From WYZ-LMO6 sp964509845 (GTDB lineage Archaea; Hadarchaeota; Hadarchaeia; Hadarchaeales; WYZ-LMO6): a DNA stretch of 7,628 nt. Numbering within the stretch: position 1 is the stretch's first letter; each line of letters begins with the position of its first letter. The notes below the pieces were generated by a model. It was given only the letters and a program-made list of their open reading frames with translations. It was not told the origin of the DNA and made no database searches. This document shows, in pieces, positions 5,253-7,628 of this stretch. Where the stretch lies: positions 1 to 7,628 of the forward strand of contig CAZDZG010000040.1 of NCBI GenBank assembly GCA_964509845.1, read 5' to 3'. The position numbers were made by a program, and so were the translations under genes.

Positions 5253-6976
5253 ACGTACAGCTCGTACACCCTCTCGTAGTAGTAGATGTCCTTCCTCCCG
5301 TTCTCCACGACCTTACCCAGGATGGTGAGGAGGTTGTTCTCCGGGTGCAGGCTGGCATGGAGCCCCAAGGAGTTCAGCTCCCCTTCCAACTTTTGAAGGT
5401 ATCTCCTCCAGACCTCCCTCCGGGGGGAGGTGATCTCCAGGGTCACGTTCTCCCGGTTGGGTTGCTCTTCGGCCTGGACCGCAAAGTAGGAGCCCAGGGA
5501 GGAGATCTTCAGGGAGGTCCATCCCCCCTGGGAAAGGGAGGACTCCCTCCCCACCACGAAGTAGCGGTTGACCCATATCTCCACCTCGTTCTCCCCCCTC
5601 TCCCGGACGGTGAGCAGGTTGGGTTCGGAGAGCATGACACCGGAGTCACCCTGCAGGAGGATCACGGCCCCGTCCTCGTAGATGTAGGTCTGGCTGGGGT
5701 ACTGGGCGTTCCTCATCTCGAATTCGATGCTCCCTCCCCCTCTAGGCATCCTGTACTCCAGGGAGAGCCTCAGGTAGTCCTGGCAGAGCCTGAAGAAGGT
5801 GGTGGAGTTCTCCGCTTGGAGCCTCAACCTGACTCTTCCCTGGCTGTCGAAGTAGGGCTGGGGATTCGCAATCGTGTTCTCCCACACCACCTCCTCCCGC
5901 ACGGTCCCCCTCCTCAGGTTTTCCCATTCCCCGGTCGAGGGGTGATATAGCTGGAGGGTGCAGAGGGCCGGGGCCTCCTCGCTCTTCAGCTTGGTGGTTA
6001 TCGTGAGGGAGCTGACCTCCCCGGGTGATCCCACCTGATTGCTGGAGTATTCCGACCACACCCGGTAGGGAGGGCCGATCACGAGAGAGACTTCGTCCAC
6101 CCAAAGATCCGCCCGGGCGGAGTAAGCGCGTGCCTCCAAGTAAAGCCTTATCTCGCTCACGGAGTTCTCCAGCGTGTAGGAGTCCTCGAAGCTCACCCAG
6201 CCGCTGGTGCTTCTGTTCCAGGAACCGTTGTATACGGTCTTCCACTTCTGGTTGTCCCTCACTTCCACCCTCACCGTACAGTTTCCTCCCCCCCACCATC
6301 CCACATCGAGGCTAAACATCAGCCTGCCGCTCACGGTGATTTTTTTGACGTTTTCCGCTCGGGACAGGGCTTGGCCCAGGGTCCTGGTCCAGCAGCAGTT
6401 CTCTCCCTCCCACTCCCACAGGTCGGTGGAGGCCGCCACGTGGATGGAACCTGAGCCATCCAGCGTCGCGGACTTGTAGGGACTCCATTCGGGGGAGGGC
6501 GTCTCGGGGTCGTCGGTGCCGGGCACCATGGTCCAGTTCTCCAGGCTCCAGAACTTCTCCAGGAAGACCAGCGGGCTTAGCTCGTACCATCCTCCTCCTT
6601 CCCCCTTCAGGCTCTCCGGAATCCTCTGTGGCCCCAGACCTTCCCTAGCCAGGGAGTCCACTCCTGCCTGGGGGCTGGCCCTCACCATCACCCTCCCCAC
6701 CCTCCCCGAGGTGGGCACGAACCTGGGCTTCTCGCTCTCCATGGGAAGGTTCAAGGTCATGGACTCCCCCCCCTCCAGCAGAGAAATCCCGGACTGGAGC
6801 CTCAGGAAGGCAGAGCGCACTTCCTCCATATGCTTGGCCTCGCTGTCGTAGACGGAGGTGCGCACGTAGGTGGGGTACCAGGTGGAGAAGGCCGCGAGGA
6901 GAATGCTTAGAACCAGAGCAGCACCCAGGGCCTCCGAGACTCCCTTTTTTCCCAGCTCCAGAGAGAAAATCCTCAA
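5240..6976 (-). CDS. Large pilin-like surface protein (class III signal, beta-rich ectodomains, DUF7289-like)
   Basis: From TTG at 6976 the product has 578 residues. A short basic leader (MRIFSLELGKKG) precedes VSEALGAALVLSILLAAF, a prepilin-type cleavage site (after G12) and hydrophobic helix at about 13-35. Three ectodomain parts follow. About 141-300 resembles a carbohydrate-binding-type beta sandwich, ending in ADLWVDEVSLVIG. About 305-410 is a further beta-rich part. About 402-520 (YRMPRGGGSIEFEMRN, YPSQTYIYEDGAVILLQGD) recalls the haloarchaeal DUF7289 pilin-like family. The family names are from memory. Six N-glycosylation sequons lie at N147, N232, N250, N254, N390 and N510. The frame extends upstream, but that part overlaps the pilin gene. 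TTG at 7000, which adds eight residues, is an alternative, and neither start has a clear ribosome-binding site. It lies 29 bases after the small pilin gene, probably in one transcript. A minor or adhesive pilin is the likely role. Confidence 0.8.
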   Translation of the reverse strand: MRIFSLELGKKGVSEALGAALVLSILLAAFSTWYPTYVRTSVYDSEAKHMEEVRSAFLRLQSGISLLEGGESMTLNLPMESEKPRFVPTSGRVGRVMVRASPQAGVDSLAREGLGPQRIPESLKGEGGGWYELSPLVFLEKFWSLENWTMVPGTDDPETPSPEWSPYKSATLDGSGSIHVAASTDLWEWEGENCCWTRTLGQALSRAENVKKITVSGRLMFSLDVGWWGGGNCTVRVEVRDNQKWKTVYNGSWNRSTSGWVSFEDSYTLENSVSEIRLYLEARAYSARADLWVDEVSLVIGPPYRVWSEYSSNQVGSPGEVSSLTITTKLKSEEAPALCTLQLYHPSTGEWENLRRGTVREEVVWENTIANPQPYFDSQGRVRLRLQAENSTTFFRLCQDYLRLSLEYRMPRGGGSIEFEMRNAQYPSQTYIYEDGAVILLQGDSGVMLSEPNLLTVRERGENEVEIWVNRYFVVGRESSLSQGGWTSLKISSLGSYFAVQAEEQPNRENVTLEITSPRREVWRRYLQKLEGELNSLGLHASLHPENNLLTILGKVVENGRKDIYYYERVYELYVEAS

Positions 6977-7005
6977 ACGATATGGTGCATTTGAGGGCAA
7001 GTTGA

Positions 7006-7440
7006 TCAGGAGGGCTTTTCCACGACGATGCTCGGGTTGTTGTACAGCATCTGGTTGCTGGGCTTGTGGATGATGTAGACAGTGATGATGTTGTCGGTAC
7101 GGTAGTCGGTTGGGCACCGCACCCATACCTCTATGGTGTTACCCACGGATAATAGCCCGGTGAGCTCGCGGTTCTCCCCCATCTTGGTCTCGTCATCTCC
7201 CGCCTTCACTATGACATCCGCGAGAGAAACGGAGTCCCCTCCCGTATGCGTGATCCTCAGTTTTACCCAGTTATCGTTTCCCGCTTCGGCCCTCACGCTC
7301 AGGGTCAGGGAAGGGGGGGTGCCCTTCCCTCCCAGTCCCCCCACCAGGGTTGCCACGATGCCCACCAGGGTAACGGTTATGGCTATTAACAGAATCACGC
7401 CCACGACGGGAGAGACTCCCCGGCGGTTCAGAGGAGCCAC
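7006..7440 (-). CDS. Archaeal type IV pilin (Pilin_N-type N-terminus)
   Basis: This 144-residue prepilin is the probable major subunit of the filament. The leader MAPLNRRG ends at a PibD/EppA-type cleavage site, giving a mature N-terminus VSPVVGVILLIAITVTLVG. That hydrophobic helix (about 9-30) both anchors the precursor and forms the filament core. A glycine-rich hinge (GGLGGKG, 34-40) leads to a beta-sandwich head (SLTLSVRAEAG ... VKLRITHTGGDSVSLADVIV). The sequence strongly resembles the archaeal type IV pilin N-terminal family (PF07790). The GTG start at 7440 lies 29 bases downstream of the first base of a near-consensus TATA box, so the mRNA is probably leaderless. No ribosome-binding site is seen. 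The next gene, a much larger pilin-like protein, starts shortly after its stop. The machine that would assemble it is encoded on the opposite strand. Confidence 0.9.
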   Translation of the reverse strand: MAPLNRRGVSPVVGVILLIAITVTLVGIVATLVGGLGGKGTPPSLTLSVRAEAGNDNWVKLRITHTGGDSVSLADVIVKAGDDETKMGENRELTGLLSVGNTIEVWVRCPTDYRTDNIITVYIIHKPSNQMLYNNPSIVVEKPS

Positions 7441-7460
7441 AATAATAAAAGTTCCGGGTG

Positions 7461-7469
7461 ATATTTAAA
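7461..7469 (-). promoter_or_regulatory. TATA box of the pilin operon (leaderless)
   Basis: Read on the minus strand, TTTAAATAT matches the archaeal TATA consensus, with a purine-rich stretch (GCAAAGGG) just upstream as a weak BRE. Its centre is about 25 bases from the GTG at 7440, so transcription should begin at or next to the start codon. Short inverted arms, GGGT (7457-7460) and ACCC (7469-7472), flank the box and could be a chance match. Confidence 0.75.
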
Positions 7470-7526
7470 CCCTTTGCATAACCCTCGGTCCCTTTGGAGG
7501 GGATCAGGATTCTAGTCCACGATAGC

Positions 7527-7535
7527 CTTATTTAG
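7527..7535 (+). promoter_or_regulatory. Possible TATA box of the right-hand divergent gene
   Basis: CTTATTTAG is an AT-rich, TATA-like box centred about 25 bases before the ATG at 7556, so a leaderless transcript is possible here too. An AGGA at 7546-7549, six bases before the ATG, could instead serve as a ribosome-binding site on a longer mRNA. The box is a poorer match than the one facing the pilin. Confidence 0.4.
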
Positions 7536-7555
7536 CAGCCCCCTTAGGAAACGAG

Positions 7556-7628
7556 ATGGAGCCCGCCAAGAGAGTGGACCATCCCTTCTTCTTTTACTCC
7601 GGTCTGGATCGACCGCTGGGGGTCCAGG
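7556..7628 (+). CDS. N-terminal fragment of a protein cut by the right edge, possibly DUF5752-like
   Basis: An ATG at 7556 opens a frame of 24 complete codons with no stop before the window ends. The visible peptide is MEPAKRVDHPFFFYSGLDRP followed by LGVQ. The run of aromatic residues (FFFY) followed by G-x-x-x-P-L-G recalls, from memory, the beginning of DUF5752-type proteins, which can occur near alpha-glucan metabolism genes. That match covers too few residues to rely on. The TATA-like box and AGGA upstream support a real gene start. It is divergent from the pilin operon and may be unrelated to pili. Confidence 0.5.
   Translation, partial: MEPAKRVDHPFFFYSGLDRPLGVQ

Larger units (their letters stand above)
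7441..7555. other. Divergent intergenic region
   Basis: This 115-base gap is the only sizeable non-coding stretch in the window. It separates the pilin operon (minus) from a divergent gene (plus) and holds a TATA-like box for each direction (near 7461-7469 and 7527-7535). I see no tRNA, repeat array or strong inverted repeat between the two boxes. Confidence 0.7.

Noticed and set aside
6945..6950. T6 run as a possible plus-strand terminator
   Set aside because: It encodes the Lys-Lys of the KKG prepilin signal on the minus strand and no plus-strand gene ends near it.
6977..7126. N-terminal extension of the large pilin-like protein back to an ATG at 7126
   Set aside because: Most of the added residues (His/Gln/Pro-rich) are an out-of-frame reading of the small pilin gene, and the prepilin signal only makes sense with a start near 6976 or 7000.
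1..7628. CRISPR array, tRNA, rRNA or insertion sequence
   Set aside because: I found no spaced direct repeats, tRNA-like cloverleaf, transposase motif or terminal inverted repeats. Coding genes account for nearly all the window.

Overview
This GC-rich window (by eye well over half G+C) looks archaeal and probably comes from a thermophile. Three things point that way. Two genes on the minus strand carry archaeal class III (PibD/EppA-type) prepilin signals. TATA boxes lie about 25 to 29 bases ahead of start codons, the spacing of archaeal leaderless transcripts. Arginine is mostly AGG and TTG starts are common. The Pilin_N-type signal (RRG then VSPVVGVILLIAITV) is typical of Euryarchaeota and relatives. 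I cannot name a lineage.

Layout. Positions 3-122 (+) are the C-terminal tail of a GH77 4-alpha-glucanotransferase (malQ). Then comes a plus-strand run of four genes: a TadA/GspE/FlaI-type pilus assembly ATPase (160-1905); a TadC/FlaJ-type nine-helix platform protein that overlaps it by 17 bases (1889-3691); a MinD/ParA ATPase (3735-4457); and a RecA/KaiC/FlaH-like protein whose P-loop has lost its lysine (4469-5239). Facing them on the minus strand are two pilin-type genes: a small type IV pilin (7440-7006) and, just downstream of it, a 578-residue pilin-like surface protein with large beta-rich ectodomains (6976-5240). The two convergent units meet with no gap: their TGA stops abut and form a palindrome. 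At the right edge a divergent gene starts at 7556 and runs off the end. It may belong to the DUF5752-like family, but this is weak.

How the genes may work together (inference). The ATPase and platform protein would assemble prepilins into a surface filament after a peptidase encoded elsewhere trims them. The small pilin is the likely major subunit, and the large one a minor, tip or adhesive subunit. The MinD-like ATPase may position the machine, as TadZ does in bacterial Tad loci and MinD homologues do in haloarchaea. The KaiC-like protein may be a pseudo-ATPase scaffold or regulator in the position of archaellum FlaH. No prepilin peptidase, RNA gene, insertion sequence or CRISPR array is visible. 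The only sizeable gene-free stretch is 7441-7555, which carries the divergent promoters.
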